The notes beneath the pieces are model-generated. The model saw only the letters and a program-made list of their open reading frames with translations, searched no databases and was not told the DNA's origin. 64,000 bases of DNA from CAZCAC01 sp964496575 (GTDB taxonomy: Bacteria > Planctomycetota > UBA1135 > GCA-002686595). Location of the stretch: NCBI GenBank assembly GCA_964496575.1, contig CAZCAC010000004.1, positions 80,887 to 144,886 on the forward strand. Direction: 5' to 3'. This document shows, piece by piece, positions 28,369-38,400 of this stretch (positions within the stretch are counted from its first letter, which is position 1; the number at the start of each line of letters is the position of its first letter). Made by a program: the position numbers and the translations under genes.

Positions 28369-29892
28369 ATGAAAGTCGCGCACCGCCTGCTGATCCTCGC
28401 CCCCCTGACCCTTCTCGCCGGCCCGGTGCGGGCTCAGTGGACAACCGACAACCTGTCCTTGGGGCGCTTCCAGCTCTGCTCCACCACGGTGGGAACCAAG
28501 GCCATGTTCGCCGGAGGGTTCACTTCGACCGCAGTCGGCGTGAAGACGGTCGACATCTACGACTCGGCGACGGGGCTGTGGTCCGTCGAGCAGCTGTCCA
28601 CTCCACGCGGCTGGATGGCCGCGGCGACGGTCGGCGACAAGGCGGTGTTCGCGGGGGGAACGCATTTGAACAGCCCTTCGTCCAGAGTGGATCTCTACAA
28701 CAACTCGACCGGCTCCTGGGAGCCAACCGTCCAGCTGTCCAAGGAGCGGTACGGCCTGGCCGCAGCCGTGCTGGGGGATGAGCTCTTCCTGGCTGGGGGC
28801 TGGGGCAACAGTGGAGCGACCGCCCGAGTCGACATCTACGACGACTCGACCGGCTCCTGGTCCACGCACTTCCTCTCGGAGGCGCGCATCGATCTCGCTG
28901 GGGCTTCCGTGGGAACGAAGGTCTTGTTCGGCGGCGGGTGGACCAATACGAACCCTTCTGACCGGGTCGACATCTACGACGGCTCGAGCTCCACCTGGAC
29001 CACCGCGACCCTCTCCCAGGCGAGAGGACGACTGTCCGCGACGGCGGTCGGCGACAAGGTCATCTTCGCGGGAGGGGAGAGTTCCGCCGTCGGGGACGAG
29101 GACGTCGTGGACATCTACGACGACTCCACGGGATTGTGGTCGACGGCCACGCTCTCGGCTCCGCGGGAGTTCATGGGGGCCACGACCGTCGGAGCGCAGG
29201 CGATCTTCGCAGGTGGATGGGATGGAGTGCTCGGCGCGCCCAGCGCAGTGGTCGACATCTACGACGACCGTTCGGGACTCTGGACGACGTCGAGTCTCTC
29301 GGCCGGCCGGTGGGGACCGACGGCGACGACGGTGGACGGCCGAGCCATGTTCGCGGGCGGCGCGGATACCCTCACCGTCCACACGCTGGTGGACATCTAC
29401 GAACCTCCGAACATCTACTCCTATTGCTTCGGGGATCTGGGACTTGGCGCGCCCTGTCCTTGCGGCAACGACAATGACGGCAGTGTGCCCTTGTCTGGTT
29501 GCGCGAACGGCATCTTCGCCTCGGGGGCGCAGCTGACCGGCTGGGGGGAACCCAGCCTGAGCGCGGACACGCTGGTCCTGGCGACCACGGGGCTGGAACC
29601 GTCCAACAGTGGGCTCTACTTCCAGGCGAACAACGACCTCTCTCCGGGTCTCGTCTGGGGGGACGGCCTGCAATGCGCCGGCGGTCAGCTCAAGCGCCTC
29701 GGCGTCCGTTTCTCCGATCCGGCCGGCACCTCCGACACTTCCGGTTTTGCGCAGCCGATCTCGGTCAAGGCGGGGAACATCCTGGCCGGCGACACCAAGT
29801 ACTACCAGTGCTGGTACCGTAACCCGCTGGGCTCGCCTTGCGCCAGCGAGTTCAATGCCTCGAATGGTCTGGCGGTAACCTGGCTGCCGTGA
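28369..29892 (+). CDS. Secreted kelch-repeat protein with shared C-terminal domain (paralogue B)
   Basis: 507 residues with the same architecture as the preceding gene: signal peptide, seven kelch blades, Cys-rich linker (YCFGDLGLGAPCPCGNDNDG) and C-terminal domain ending AVTWLP. The C-terminal 90 residues are nearly the same as in paralogue A, while blade sequences differ more, especially in the variable loops. That pattern suggests the tail is under stronger constraint. A clear ribosome site (GAGAAGGA) precedes the ATG. The 285-base gap to paralogue A has no gene; it holds a GCGAATTCGC palindrome at 28108-28117 shortly after the upstream stop, which may be part of a terminator. Confidence 0.88.
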   Translation: MKVAHRLLILAPLTLLAGPVRAQWTTDNLSLGRFQLCSTTVGTKAMFAGGFTSTAVGVKTVDIYDSATGLWSVEQLSTPRGWMAAATVGDKAVFAGGTHLNSPSSRVDLYNNSTGSWEPTVQLSKERYGLAAAVLGDELFLAGGWGNSGATARVDIYDDSTGSWSTHFLSEARIDLAGASVGTKVLFGGGWTNTNPSDRVDIYDGSSSTWTTATLSQARGRLSATAVGDKVIFAGGESSAVGDEDVVDIYDDSTGLWSTATLSAPREFMGATTVGAQAIFAGGWDGVLGAPSAVVDIYDDRSGLWTTSSLSAGRWGPTATTVDGRAMFAGGADTLTVHTLVDIYEPPNIYSYCFGDLGLGAPCPCGNDNDGSVPLSGCANGIFASGAQLTGWGEPSLSADTLVLATTGLEPSNSGLYFQANNDLSPGLVWGDGLQCAGGQLKRLGVRFSDPAGTSDTSGFAQPISVKAGNILAGDTKYYQCWYRNPLGSPCASEFNASNGLAVTWLP

Positions 29893-30094
29893 TCTCGGTG
29901 ATTCGGCGGAACGCTCCGGGCTAGACGGCACCCTTTGCCCCGATGCTGACGGGTCGGTTGAGGGGCGCCGTGTCAGCCGAGAGATCGGGAGATTCCCCGG
30001 TCGAAAGCGGCGTCGGGGGCATCTTCAACCCTGAACGGTGGCCACCGCGGGTAGGATGGCTGCAATCGAGCTGGAGAGCGCCCAGGAGCCCCAC

Positions 30095-31765
30095 ATGAAC
30101 ACCGCCAGCATCATCGATCGCAAACGAGTCAACTCGGGAATCCTCGTCTCCCTCGCCGCTGCCGCGATCGGCGGTCAGGCGGCCGGGCAGGCGCTGATCC
30201 ACACCATCTGGGGACAACCCGGGGATGAGAACTTCGGAGAGGTCGTCAGCGGCGTCGGCGACTTCGATGGAGACGGGTGGCGCGACTTCGCGGTGGCCGC
30301 GGTATGGCCCGCCCCGCATGGCATCGTGCGGGTGTACTCGGGAACGGACGGCTCGGTGCTCCACGAGTTCACCGGGGGAACGACCGACGATCACTTCGGC
30401 CGGGCTCTGGACGGAGGGGGGGATCTGAACGGCGACGGGATCCCCGACATCGCGATCGGGGCGCAGTACGACTCTCCCGGGGGGCAGGTCGAGGGGAGCG
30501 TATGGGTCTACTCCGGCGGAACGGGGGCGGTCCTGCTCCACCTCGCGGGGAGCTCCTCCGGCGACAACTTCGGGAGTGCCGTCGCTTTCGTCGACGACGT
30601 GAATGCGGACGGACACGACGAGCTGCTGGTCGGAGCCATGGATGACGCCGGAAGCAGTGTCTATGAGGGGAGTGCCACGCTCTTCTCCGGTCTCGATGGT
30701 TCGACCCTCTTCCGGTGGGAGGGGGAGTGGTACGACCTTCTCGGCGTCGACGTCGCCGGAGTAGGGGACGTGAACGCCGACGGTTTCCCGGACGTGGCCG
30801 CCTCCTCCCTGAGCACCGGCCTGTTCTCGAACGTAGGGTACGTGCGCGTCTACTCCGGCCGGGACGGGGCGGTGCTGCACCATATCACCGACATCAGCGT
30901 GTCCTCCAGCGGCCTGGCCACACTCGGCCGACTCGGCGACGCCGACGGCGACGGGTACGACGACATCCTCATCGGCAATCAGTACGACCATCCGAACGGC
31001 GGCTACTCGGGAACCGTGCGCGTCTTCTCCGGGCGGACCGGCGCGATCCTCCACTCCTTGCACGGCTACGAGTTCCACCACTTCGGCAGCGGCGTGGACG
31101 GGGTCGGTGATCGTGATGGCGATGGTCTCGCCGACTTCGCCGTCGGCGCCTCGGGGGAAGGCGGCGGTAGCGTTCAGATCTTCTCCGGGCAGAGCGGCGA
31201 GGAGCTCTACGTCCTGGATCGAGGAGGCTATGAGTACGAGTTCGGCAGCTCGGTCCGCGCGGTGGGTGACGTGGACAAGGATGGCGGCGAGGACATCCTG
31301 GTGGGCGCTCCCGGTGCAGCCCCCGAGGGCAAGGCGATGCTCTACTCCAGCACTTGCTACCGGCCGGAGACGTATTGCATCTTGACCCCGAACTCCGCCG
31401 GCCCCGGCGCGAGGATCGGCTACTTCGGCTCCCAGAGCATCTCGACCAACGACTTCCACCTGACGGTGGCTGACGCTCCGCCGGGCCAGTTCGGCCTCTT
31501 CTTCCTCGGCAAGGAGCCGGCCGCGTACCCCTTCGGCGACGGGCTACGTTGCGTCGGTAGTTCGCTCCTTCGCCTCGATCCTCCGGGGCTCGTCGACGGT
31601 TCCGGGGGTCTCGTGCGTCACTTCGACTTTACGGCCGTACCTCATGGTCACTGGATGTACCCCGCCTGCACCCGGTACTTCCAGTTCTGGTTCCGCGACC
31701 CGAATGGGCCTGGAGGCACGGGCTTCAACCTCTCGGATGGCCTGAAGGCCCAGTTCTGCCTCTGA
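30095..31765 (+). CDS. Secreted FG-GAP (integrin alpha-like) repeat protein with shared C-terminal domain
   Basis: 556 residues from the ATG at 30095, chosen over an upstream in-frame ATG because AGGAG lies seven bases before it and a signal peptide follows (LVSLAAAAIGGQAAGQ). Seven FG-GAP blades carry calcium-binding loops of the form D-x-D/N-x-D-G (GVGDFDGDGWRDFAVAA, GGDLNGDGIPDIAIGA, GDADGDGYDDILIGN, GDRDGDGLADFAVGA). The C-terminal region (PFGDGLRCVGSSLLRL, RYFQFWFRDPNG, LSDGLKAQFCL) matches the tail domain of the kelch proteins. The protein is therefore a different propeller on the same C-terminal module. It is likely a cell-surface or extracellular calcium-stabilised protein; the ligand is unknown. 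Confidence 0.88.
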   Translation: MNTASIIDRKRVNSGILVSLAAAAIGGQAAGQALIHTIWGQPGDENFGEVVSGVGDFDGDGWRDFAVAAVWPAPHGIVRVYSGTDGSVLHEFTGGTTDDHFGRALDGGGDLNGDGIPDIAIGAQYDSPGGQVEGSVWVYSGGTGAVLLHLAGSSSGDNFGSAVAFVDDVNADGHDELLVGAMDDAGSSVYEGSATLFSGLDGSTLFRWEGEWYDLLGVDVAGVGDVNADGFPDVAASSLSTGLFSNVGYVRVYSGRDGAVLHHITDISVSSSGLATLGRLGDADGDGYDDILIGNQYDHPNGGYSGTVRVFSGRTGAILHSLHGYEFHHFGSGVDGVGDRDGDGLADFAVGASGEGGGSVQIFSGQSGEELYVLDRGGYEYEFGSSVRAVGDVDKDGGEDILVGAPGAAPEGKAMLYSSTCYRPETYCILTPNSAGPGARIGYFGSQSISTNDFHLTVADAPPGQFGLFFLGKEPAAYPFGDGLRCVGSSLLRLDPPGLVDGSGGLVRHFDFTAVPHGHWMYPACTRYFQFWFRDPNGPGGTGFNLSDGLKAQFCL

Positions 31766-31810
31766 GCGTCTGGAAACCAGCTCGCGTCGGCATTCCGAGG
31801 CGAGAGCCGC

Positions 31811-32782
31811 CTACCTCGGCGGAGGAATGGGAGGTGGTCCGGGGAAGGCCGTCGGGATCATCCCCGGCTGACATATCCTCTGCCGTGCCTCGCCGTCGAG
31901 GGCGAGCCGCCAGGCGTGCAGCTCGTGCACCCGGGGGAAATCATCCTCCGCAATTCGCGCGGTACGGTGCTCGAAGCGTCCATCCTCGAGCTCGATCGTG
32001 CGATGGACCTCCATCGGGTCGGGGTGGTAGCAGCAGCCCCGCCGTGGACCGGGACGTTGCGGGGTCGCCAGTATCTTCGAGGAGTACCTACCGTTCGAAA
32101 AGTACCGCTCGGCCGCTCGCTCACGATTGGTCCCGAGAGCGTGGTTCAGGATCCAGCGCTCCACCTCCAGGTCCTCTGTCGGCAGCTCCTTCAGAGGGAC
32201 GCCCGAGGATCCCGGTCGCCGAGGATGTGGACCAGCGTACGGCTCCGCCGCCAGGGTGCCGAGGCGTTTCTGGATCCAGCCCCGCTCCTGCTCGAGCGCC
32301 GCGCGCTTGGCGAGCAGCGCATGGGCGCCTCCTGCGTGAGGAGCACGGTCGAGGAGCGGGTGCTTCCGGGTGTCGAGGTTGAGCAGGATCCGGATCCGGT
32401 GAGAGGTGCGCACGAGCTCCTCGACGGGGACGCAGGCATACCAGCGCGCGTAGTCGGCATCTTCCGCCCCCGCGTCGAGCAAGAGGCCCGTGGGGAGAAG
32501 CACCGGATCGCGTTCGCGCGAGGTGGCGCGAGATGGTGCGACCTCGGGGCCTCCCGATGGCTCGGAGGTCGGGGCGCTCCGCGTCCCGGGAACCGGTCTC
32601 CGAGGTTCTGGGCGCGAGACGGCGGCCTGTTGTGGGCTCTCGACGTCCTCCGCCTCTCGAATGCCCGGCATGGCGGGCGGAGCGGCTACTGGCCTCGGCT
32701 CTTGTGGCTCCATGATTCGGAGGGCAACCACGGCGAGTAATGTGAGAGCGGGCAAGGCCGCTACGACAATCCTGCGATGCAT
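31811..32782 (-). CDS. Hypothetical membrane-anchored or exported protein
   Basis: 323 residues, not recognised. An N-terminal hydrophobic segment (about residues 5-22, VVAALPALTLLAVVAL) is followed by a Pro/Arg/Ser-rich linker of about 65 residues, then a globular domain containing ARWYACVPVEELVRTSHRIR, a charged helix (LLAKRAALEQERGWIQKRLG) and a Pro-rich end. Two adjacent Cys lie at RRGCCYHPDP. It converges with the FG-GAP gene and is divergent from the transporter gene. The layout suggests an anchored periplasmic protein; function cannot be assigned. Confidence 0.65.
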   Translation of the reverse strand: MHRRIVVAALPALTLLAVVALRIMEPQEPRPVAAPPAMPGIREAEDVESPQQAAVSRPEPRRPVPGTRSAPTSEPSGGPEVAPSRATSRERDPVLLPTGLLLDAGAEDADYARWYACVPVEELVRTSHRIRILLNLDTRKHPLLDRAPHAGGAHALLAKRAALEQERGWIQKRLGTLAAEPYAGPHPRRPGSSGVPLKELPTEDLEVERWILNHALGTNRERAAERYFSNGRYSSKILATPQRPGPRRGCCYHPDPMEVHRTIELEDGRFEHRTARIAEDDFPRVHELHAWRLALDGEARQRICQPGMIPTAFPGPPPIPPPR

Positions 32783-33118
32783 TCCTGGCCTCCCGTCTCC
32801 CAGCGTGGGGACGCGGCAACGCCCATGCGGTCAAGAGAACTAGCGGCCGACCGCGATGAGGTCACAGGTCCGTGGAAGCCGACGAAGGCTCGATCGCCTC
32901 CTCTCCGCAGAGCATGCCGTTCGGGGCTTCGTTCACGCTGCGAGCCGCGTTGGTGGGGAGCTTCGAGCTCTCCCGCTTCGCGCTCCCTTGCTCAGCGTTC
33001 GGAGACCAAGGGCACGCCTTTCCACCCCTCCACGTCGGAGCAAGCTCCCCGCTCGCCGAACCGGCGGCTCCGTCGGGTACCATGCCGCGCCCCTACCCTC
33101 GTGAATGGAGATTCCGCG
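32783..33118. other. Divergent intergenic region, no gene seen
   Basis: About 335 bases between the hypothetical gene (minus) and the POT transporter gene (plus). An open frame runs through it into the transporter, but it lacks a ribosome site, a signal peptide or family features. A GAGCTTCGAGCTC imperfect palindrome lies near 32958. The promoters of both genes are expected here. Confidence 0.5.
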
Positions 33119-35344
33119 ATGAGCGAGACCAAGCCCGGTTTCCTGGCCCAGATCAAGAGCTTCCCGTCCACCTTCTGGGTGGCCAACACGATGGAGATCT
33201 TCGAGCGTATGGCCTGGTACGGCTTCTTCACCGTGGCCGCGCTCTACATGACCGGGCCCGTGGAGACCGGTGCGCTCGGATTCTCCATGGAACAGAAGGG
33301 ACTGATCCTCGCCATCGTGCCCTTCTTTCTCTACATCTTCCCGGTGCTCACCGGCGCTCTGGCCGACCGGTACGGGTACAAGCGCATGTTCCTCATCGCC
33401 TTTGCGCTGATGACGGTCTTCTATTACATGCTGGGCCAGTTCGAGACCTTCTGGTCCTTCCTCGGCGCCTTCATGTGCGTCGCCGTGGCGGCGGCGGTCT
33501 TCAAGCCGGTGGTCGTCGGGACTGTGGCGCGAGTGACCGACGCGACCAACTCCAGCACCGGGTTCGGCGTCTTCTACATGATGGTCAACGTCGGTGGCTT
33601 CGTCGGACCGATCATCGCCGGTGTCATCCGCGGTATGTCGTGGAACTACGTCTTCATTTGCTGCTCGATGTGGGCAGCGGTCAACCTGGTCATCTGCTTG
33701 GTGTTCTACCGAGAGCCCGCGAGGGAGGCTGGCTCGGAGGACAAGCGGGGCTTGCAGACCGTGCTGGACAACACGGTCGAGGTGCTCGGCAACCTGCGCT
33801 TCTTCATCACCGTCTTCGTGGTACTGATCGCACTCCTCGTGGCGGGCTTCGACAAGCCGTGGTTCACGTTCTGGGATTGCCTCTGGTTCTGCCCGCTGTG
33901 GGTGGTGCTGAACCTCGCCTACGATCGATTGCTGCCCAGGGGCAGCGGCCGGCCGGTATCGATGGGAGGCGTGTCTCGCAATCCGTTCGTGCGCCGCATG
34001 TTCTGTAGCAACTGGCGCTTCGCCCTCTTCCTGTTGATCATGTCGGGCTTCTGGACGAGCTTCAACCAGATCTTCCTGACGATGCCGGAGTACATCCGGG
34101 ACTTCGTCGATACGAAGCCCATGGTCGAAGTGGGGCGCAGGACGTTCAACGCGATCGGCAAGCCGGACTGGATCGATGGCATGGCCGCCATCGAGGAGAA
34201 TGAAGTGCTCGCGGAGTTCGATGATCTCGTCCGACAGAGCCGGGGCGTCGAGCCCATCGTTTCCGAGGAAAGTGGTGAGACCGCGACGGATGGGAACGTG
34301 GGCCGCTCCGACGAAGAGCAGTGGCTCTGGGACATCTTCGTGGAGAGGAACCTGGGTGAGGACGAGCTGGCGCAGCTCGAGGAGCAGGCGCCCACGCTCA
34401 ACGCCCCGCGAGCGAGCGATCCGCTGACGGCGGACGACCTGATCGCCTCCGCACGACAGATCGTGCAGTACAAGGTGCGCATCCGGCCCTACGAGCTGGG
34501 TGAGCTGATCGCGACGGTGCCGTCGAGCCTCGCCGAGGTCACGCCGGAGCAGCTCGACGTGGCCGTCGCTTCGATCAACGATCAACGGGCGACCGCCGGG
34601 CTTCCGGTCTACGAGGACGAGTCGGGCACGCGCCTGCGCGAGAGCCTCGGCTCACTCCTCGCCGCTCACGGGCCGATGGTTCCGCGGGGCGAGGTCGAGC
34701 GAGTCTGCGCGGATCTCTCCACCGGAGAGTACGCCGGGGATCAGGCCCTGAAACCGGCCGAGCTCGCTCTCGGCGTGCGGGACCTCGCTTACCGCCCACA
34801 CATCTGGGAGCGGATCGACGCCGGGCGCCAGGTCAACCCCGAGCACATCGTCAACTTCGACGCCGGCGCGATCATCGTGCTGCAGGTCCTCATCTCGTTC
34901 CTGATGGCCCGGTTCCATCGCTTCACGACGATGATCATCGGCATGCTCGTGGCGGCCGTGGGCATCGCGCTGCCCGCGCTGGCCGGTGGAACCGTGGTCG
35001 GGCTTGCCGGCGCCCTGTTCGGCTTCGTCCTGGCCGGCATCGTCATCTTCGCCATCGGCGAGATGATGGCCAGCCCGACGAGCCAGGAGTTCGTCGGCCG
35101 CATCGCTCCACGTGACAAGGTGGCCCTCTACATGGGTTACTACTTCGTCGCCATGGCCCTCGGCAATCTCTTCGGAGGGATCCTGTCGGGGCCCTTCCAG
35201 GCCTTCCTGGCTCGCGATCTGCAACGTCCCGATCTCATGTGGCTCTCCTTCGGCGGTCTGATGGTGGCGACGGCCTTCATCTTCGTGCTCTACAACCGCT
35301 TCGTGCTGCCGAAGGACGCGGCGGATTCGCTGACCACCGAGTAG
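33119..35344 (+). CDS. POT/PTR-type proton-dependent oligopeptide transporter with large internal insertion
   Basis: 741 residues from the ATG at 33119 (ribosome site GGAGA nine bases upstream; an upstream extension is not credible). The N-terminus has MEIFERMAWYGFFTVAALYM, matching the POT family E-R-x-x-Y-Y-G helix 1 motif with some change. Next come LADRYGYKRM and about 12 membrane segments in all. Between about residues 325 and 575 is a hydrophilic, acidic insertion of about 250 residues, rich in Glu/Asp/Arg and mostly helical, flanked by membrane segments. Family members take up di- and tripeptides with protons. The insertion is far longer than a usual loop and is discussed as a finding. 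Confidence 0.82.
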   Translation: MSETKPGFLAQIKSFPSTFWVANTMEIFERMAWYGFFTVAALYMTGPVETGALGFSMEQKGLILAIVPFFLYIFPVLTGALADRYGYKRMFLIAFALMTVFYYMLGQFETFWSFLGAFMCVAVAAAVFKPVVVGTVARVTDATNSSTGFGVFYMMVNVGGFVGPIIAGVIRGMSWNYVFICCSMWAAVNLVICLVFYREPAREAGSEDKRGLQTVLDNTVEVLGNLRFFITVFVVLIALLVAGFDKPWFTFWDCLWFCPLWVVLNLAYDRLLPRGSGRPVSMGGVSRNPFVRRMFCSNWRFALFLLIMSGFWTSFNQIFLTMPEYIRDFVDTKPMVEVGRRTFNAIGKPDWIDGMAAIEENEVLAEFDDLVRQSRGVEPIVSEESGETATDGNVGRSDEEQWLWDIFVERNLGEDELAQLEEQAPTLNAPRASDPLTADDLIASARQIVQYKVRIRPYELGELIATVPSSLAEVTPEQLDVAVASINDQRATAGLPVYEDESGTRLRESLGSLLAAHGPMVPRGEVERVCADLSTGEYAGDQALKPAELALGVRDLAYRPHIWERIDAGRQVNPEHIVNFDAGAIIVLQVLISFLMARFHRFTTMIIGMLVAAVGIALPALAGGTVVGLAGALFGFVLAGIVIFAIGEMMASPTSQEFVGRIAPRDKVALYMGYYFVAMALGNLFGGILSGPFQAFLARDLQRPDLMWLSFGGLMVATAFIFVLYNRFVLPKDAADSLTTE

Positions 35345-35432
35345 GGTGGTGGTCGGGCTGGGGCGGTTTTCCTGGATTTCCGACAACACCCCATCCCCGG
35401 GCGGTGTGGGACGGGGTAAGGAAGACCGTTCA

Positions 35433-38400
35433 ATGAGCTCCATCACCGTCGAAGAACTGCTCGAGCACGCCGACTGGCTCCGCCAGCTCGCCTACCGCCT
35501 CGTCGCCGATCCGGCGACCGCCGATGACCTCGTCCAGGAGACCTGGATCGCGGCGCTCCGGCGCCCGCCGGTGAGGGGACGCTCGCCGCGGCCCTGGCTC
35601 GGCAAGGTGCTGCGCAACCTCGAGCGCAACCGGCGCCGGGCGCGCGTGCGGCGCGGGGATCGGGAGGTCCTGGCCGACGCGGCGCCGGCGAACCCGACTC
35701 CCGAGGAGATCGCTCGCGAGGCGGAGGGGCAGCGGATGATCGCCGAGGCGGTCGCCGAGCTCGCCGAACCCCACCGCAGCGTGGTCGTGCTCCGCTACTT
35801 CCGCGGGCTCGACTCCCGCGCGATCGGCCGGATGCGCGGGGTCTCCGCCAGCACCATCCGAGGGCAGCTCCGGCACGCCCTCGACGAGCTGCGGGGTCGC
35901 CTCGACCGGGAGCACGGTGGACGAGAGGCCTGGGCGGGCTTCCTGCTTCCCTTCCTGCCCGCGTTGCCGACGGCGACGCCAACCTCGACCCTCGCACCCG
36001 CCATGGCTTCCACGATGTGGCTCAAGATCGCGCTCGCCCTCACGGCGCTCGTATTCATCCCTCTTATCGGTGTCCAGCTCTTCTCCGGCGCGGGCTCCGA
36101 GTCCGCGTCGAGCTCCGAGGCCGAGGTCGCGTCCGGCCCCGGGCTCCCCACGAGTCCCGATCCGGCCGTGGCCCTGGAGCCGGCACGCGGAGCGACCAGC
36201 CCGGTGGTCGCACCCCCGAATCCACCCTCCCCGGTTCCACCCGTCACCGAAGCGCGAGCCTCGGCGTTCACCCCCGTCTCGATCGTCGTCGGATCGGAGG
36301 ACGATCCGGCGACCCTCCGCGGCCGCTTCCTGTTCCCCGACGGTTCGCCGGTGGTGGGCCTGACGCTGGAGATCCTCGCGAGCTGGTTCACGGTCGACCA
36401 GCAGCCGTTCAGCGGCGTCCCCGAGTTCCTGGGAGACTCGGGCCCGGTGACCGACGGAGAGGGGCGCTTCGAGGTGAGCTTCGAGACGCCGCGCACCTTC
36501 TACTGCGGGATCTCGGCGAAGCACCAGGATCACGTGCTGGATCGCTGGCAATTCCGCCAGCTCCAGGTGGGTACGGCGATAGACGTCGGCACCGTGGTGT
36601 TGCGACGACCCGGAGCGATCGAAGGGACTCTCGTGCGCGAAGACGGTTCGCCGCTGACCGGCGAGGCGTGGAAGGCCTACGGCAAGGAGGTCATTCCCGA
36701 GAGCTCTTCCGGTCGCAGGGCGATCAGCGAGAGCGGCGAGGTCGATCGAGACACCGGCACCTTCCGGCTGGACGACCTCCCCCCGGGCCCTGTCCGCCTG
36801 CAGGCGAAGTCCCCCATCGCCGGCTGGATCGAGGGTCCGAATGTCCAGGTGGTTTCCGACGAGAAGGTCGTCGCGCAGATCATCTACTCGGGCCCGGACA
36901 ACTCCCGCCGCATCGCGATCGCCACCCGTAACCAGCTGATGATCTCACTCGGCGCTCCGGGAAGGGACTCGATCGTGCTGCACGGAGCAGCCGGTGGGCC
37001 GGTGACGGCGAAACCCCTGGAACGAGCCCCCAACAAGTACGTCTTCGACGATCTCGAGCCGGGAAGTTACGAGGTCGAGATCGTCGACCCGCGCTTCCAG
37101 CCCTGGAGCGAGCCGAACGCTCTCACCGGCTCGGTCGTCTCCGCCAGGCTCGTGGGAAGCTGTTCCCTCTCGCTACGAGATCCGTCGGGCGCGCCGATCG
37201 AGCCGCTCTCGGTCTCCTTCGAATGCCTCGAGCTCACCTACACCCCGCCCTGGCTCTCGGAGTGGGAAGGGCTCGAGGTCGTGCCGGCGATGTTCGCCCC
37301 GAAGAATTTCGAAGCCCGCGCGGATGGCGACTACCTGAGCGGCAATCGCCTGATCGGGCTCGTGCCCGGGAGCTGGCGCGTACAGGTCGACGCCGGCGAG
37401 TCGGGCACGGCGACGGTGGAGGTCCACGATCTCGCCCCCGGCGAGGAGCGCGTCGTCGAGTTCGCCCCGGCGATTGACAACGTCAGCGGCATCGCCGGCC
37501 TGGTGCGCGAGCTGGACGGCTCGCCCGCCGCGGCGGCCGAGGTCTGGCTCCTGCATCCCGCGGAGGAAGACGACTCCCCGTCGAGCCTGGTCATGTACCC
37601 GGGCATGGCCGGTTATCCGCAGACGGAGTTCCGCAAGACCGTGACCCGGACGGTGACCACCGCGGAGGGTGCCTTCGCGTTCGATCACCCCGGAGCTGGC
37701 AGCTATGCCGTCCTGGCCCGACGCACCGAGCTCTTCGTCGTCGCGACGGAGGCCTTCCCTCTCGAAGCGGGCGAGGCATTCACCGACCTCGAGCTCACCC
37801 TTCCGGCAGAGGCCGTCCTGGCCGGTCGACTCGTCGGCCCGCCGGGTTCTTCGACGGAGGGTCTTCGCGTCTTCGTCGCCCCCGCCTCGATGCCGCCCCA
37901 GAGTCTGCCATTCGCCATGCTCGCCGCCCGTGATGAACGCGACCTCGACGCGACCGGCTCCTTCCGCAGCCAGAGCCTGCCCACGGGTGAGGCGATTCCG
38001 TACGTGAAGTTGCCGGCAAACCCCGATTCCACCGGGCAGTACAGCTCGACCAGCAGTGACGCGGATGGCCTGAAGCAAGAGCTCGCCCTCGATCCGGTAC
38101 AGCTCGTCGCGGGAACGAACGAGCTCGAGCTCCAACTCCTCGAGGACTTTCCCGGCCGACTCGAGGTGACGGTCTTCGCCGGCGGCGGGCCGCTCGCCGA
38201 GGTCGAGGTGCGGCTCGGTCCAGCGGGGTCCTTCACCGCCTGGAGCTATCGTCGCGGCTACACCGATCCGGCGGGGGGGCCCGCGAAGATCGTCGACTTC
38301 CCCGGATCTCGCTCTCTCCAGGTCATCGATGAGGCGGCGGGGTGGTGCTATCGAGATCCCGCGCCGGTGCAGGTCATCACCTGCGCGACGAATCAGCTCC

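Noticed and set aside
32777..33118. A 114-residue extension of the POT transporter
   Set aside because: It is Arg/Ser/Pro-rich without family similarity; the ATG at 33119 has a ribosome site and leads straight into the POT helix 1 motif.
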